A DNA stretch of 64,000 nt. Origin: Robertkochia aurantiaca. Its GTDB lineage: Bacteria > Bacteroidota > Bacteroidia > Flavobacteriales > Flavobacteriaceae. The translations under genes and the position numbers were made by a program. The notes beneath the pieces are model-generated. The model was not told where the DNA came from. It did no database searches and was given only the letters and a program-made list of their open reading frames with translations. The stretch lies in assembly GCF_020166495.1 (NCBI RefSeq), contig NZ_JAINZS010000002.1:62001-126000 (forward strand), given 5' to 3'. This document shows, in pieces, positions 62,743 to 64,000 of this stretch (within the stretch, counting starts at the first letter, position 1; each line of letters begins with the position of its first letter).

Positions 62743-64000
62743 CAGATGTAGTAGTTAGGTGTTGTTTAATCAGTTCGAAAACGCCTGTTGCGTCTGTTTC
62801 CTCCGGAAGTTCAAAGTCGGAGTTCGTAATGAATACGGGATACTCTTCATTTGATTCGGGAACGATTCCGTGTGAGCCTTTTATCAAACCGGCATCAAGC
62901 GGTATCAGATCCATAAGAACCCTGAATCCCATTTTTTTAGCGAGCAACTTCCATAAGACCCTCAGGGTCATGAGCGGCTTCTCCGGGTCGGTGAACATCT
63001 CAACGGGGTCATATCCCGGCTTTTTATGAATATCGACCGTTCTGGCGAAATCAGGAGCTTTCTCATTTTCATGCCAATAATAATAAGTGAACCATGAGCC
63101 GTCATCAGCCAGCAGAACCAGGTCGCCCGAACGCTCGTGATCGAGATGCAGTTCCTTTTGCTCATTTTTATCCAGGATGCTACCTACTCCCTGAATCCCG
63201 CTTAACAAAGCCTTTACCTTATCGATTTTTCTAAGATCCTTCACATAAACATGACAGATCTGATGATCGGCAACAGCAAACGCCTCAGAGGCCCCTGCAT
63301 CAAGTAACTCCAGGCCCCTTTCCCTTCTGATCGCCAGATAGCCTGCCTCCCGCAAAACACGGTTAACATGAACCGGGTGATCAGCATCACTTATACCATA
63401 CTCTGAAAGGAGCACGATCCCCGCACCACGGGATTCGTAAAAAGTTACCAGGTCTTTAACCACCGCATCAATTTCAGCGAGATCAGCCGCAATCTTTGCA
63501 TCATGAGTGCCAAAGCGTTGCAAATTGTAATCCAGATGAGGCAGATAAATAAGGGTGAGGGTCGGATCGTATTTTTCTTCTGTATACTTGCTGGCTTCGG
63601 CGATCCATTTGCTGGATTTTATTGAAGTCTTAGGACCCCAGAAATGGAATAAGGGAAAGGTCCCTAATCGCTGTTGTAATTCATCTCTGAGCTCAGCAGG
63701 TTGGGAATAAACATCAGGAATCTTCCTCCCGTCAGCCAGGTAATTCGGTCTGGGCGTGACACTATAATCAGCACCCGAATACATATTGTACCACCAAAAG
63801 AGATTAGCACAGGTAAAAGCGGGATCTTCCTTCTTCATAACATCCCAGATCTTTGGGGCCTGAACAAGACGATTTGACTGCCGCCAGAACCTGACCTCCT
63901 GTTCATCTTTGAAAAACCATCCATTCCCTACAACCCCATGAGTTGATGGCCACTCGCCTGTAAGGTAAGTTGCCTGGGCCGTACAGGTTACAGCCGGTAT
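62726..64000 (-). CDS. Alkaline phosphatase superfamily enzyme (type I phosphodiesterase-like), C-terminal part
   Basis: The gene runs off the right edge; 54 in-frame codons precede the first visible ATG at 63838, giving about 424 visible residues. The nucleophile Thr is in PAVTCTAQATYLTGEWPSTHG at the edge. Metal ligands are visible in IYLPHLDYNLQRFG (Asp), LLSEYGISDADHPVH (Asp-His) and KGSHGIVPE (His). It belongs to the NPP/phosphonoacetate-hydrolase-like branch that hydrolyses phosphodiesters, nucleotides or phosphonates. The exact substrate cannot be told. The TMEM220 gene follows with a 17-bp overlap. Confidence 0.85.
   Translation of the reverse strand: MPAVTCTAQATYLTGEWPSTHGVVGNGWFFKDEQEVRFWRQSNRLVQAPKIWDVMKKEDPAFTCANLFWWYNMYSGADYSVTPRPNYLADGRKIPDVYSQPAELRDELQQRLGTFPLFHFWGPKTSIKSSKWIAEASKYTEEKYDPTLTLIYLPHLDYNLQRFGTHDAKIAADLAEIDAVVKDLVTFYESRGAGIVLLSEYGISDADHPVHVNRVLREAGYLAIRRERGLELLDAGASEAFAVADHQICHVYVKDLRKIDKVKALLSGIQGVGSILDKNEQKELHLDHERSGDLVLLADDGSWFTYYYWHENEKAPDFARTVDIHKKPGYDPVEMFTDPEKPLMTLRVLWKLLAKKMGFRVLMDLIPLDAGLIKGSHGIVPESNEEYPVFITNSDFELPEETDATGVFELIKQHLTTTSDEIVI

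Overview
The window looks like chromosomal DNA from a marine-type Flavobacteriaceae (Bacteroidota). The case rests on gene families typical of that group: a STN/carboxypeptidase-regulatory TonB receptor with a DUF4249 lipoprotein, DUF3822, a fused RimB-RimK, and a DnaX lacking the zinc-binding cysteines. Bacteroidota-type promoters (TTTG/TTGC, about 19 nt, TAnnTTTG) also occur in front of several genes. I cannot name the species.

Layout. 1-539 is the tail of a DUF5996 gene. 580-1276 is an array of terminator-like structured repeats. 1314-4049 is a very small (~2.7 kb) AT-rich integrative element inserted in the 3' end of tRNA-Arg(TCT), bounded by a 44-bp direct repeat; it carries only a tyrosine recombinase and one zinc-ribbon/DUF4145 protein. 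4.3-12.8 kb holds lipoproteins, an S9 peptidase, a VTT membrane protein, an App1-like phosphatase, an unusual XRE-DUF4870-beta-lactamase fusion and an MpaB-like oxygenase. 12.9-20.1 kb is an outer-membrane uptake locus (TonB receptor, DUF4249 lipoprotein, plug-like secreted protein) with a divergent membrane AraC regulator. 20.2-25.9 kb carries a serine hydrolase, TMEM175 channel, pirin, topoisomerase IB and an aldehyde dehydrogenase. 26.1-27.1 kb is a second structured-repeat array downstream of a tRNA-Ser/tRNA-Pro operon.

27.1-44.1 kb is mostly housekeeping: 7TM-HD phosphodiesterase, thiolase, NlpC/P60 protein with Ser in place of the catalytic Cys, gyrA with a TPR gene, clpC, rimB-rimK fusion, two small paralogues, histidine ammonia-lyase and nnr. 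44.2-49.2 kb is the threonine operon thrA-thrB-thrC, preceded by a good promoter and a Thr/Ile-rich leader peptide gene (44220-44336), which suggests attenuation. gcvT, an SDR protein, a pterin dehydratase and yebC follow. 52.3-56.0 kb is a tightly overlapping five-gene operon (kdsB, HAD phosphatase, CAT-like acetyltransferase, kdnB, PlsC-like acyltransferase) that points to modified Kdo in the lipopolysaccharide. 56.0-64.0 kb has a DUF4126 protein, a RecD/PIF1-like helicase, a DUF3822-rsmD cluster, the RNase P RNA, dnaX, TMEM220 and the C-terminal part of an alkaline-phosphatase-superfamily enzyme cut by the window edge.

The most novel items are: (1) the minimal tRNA-Arg element with one cargo gene; (2) the tRNA-associated repeat elements, whose two copies keep the same two-stem geometry through four compensatory base-pair changes; (3) the thr leader peptide; (4) the regulator-hydrolase fusion with palindromes upstream; and (5) the kdnB-kdsB operon with its acyltransferases.
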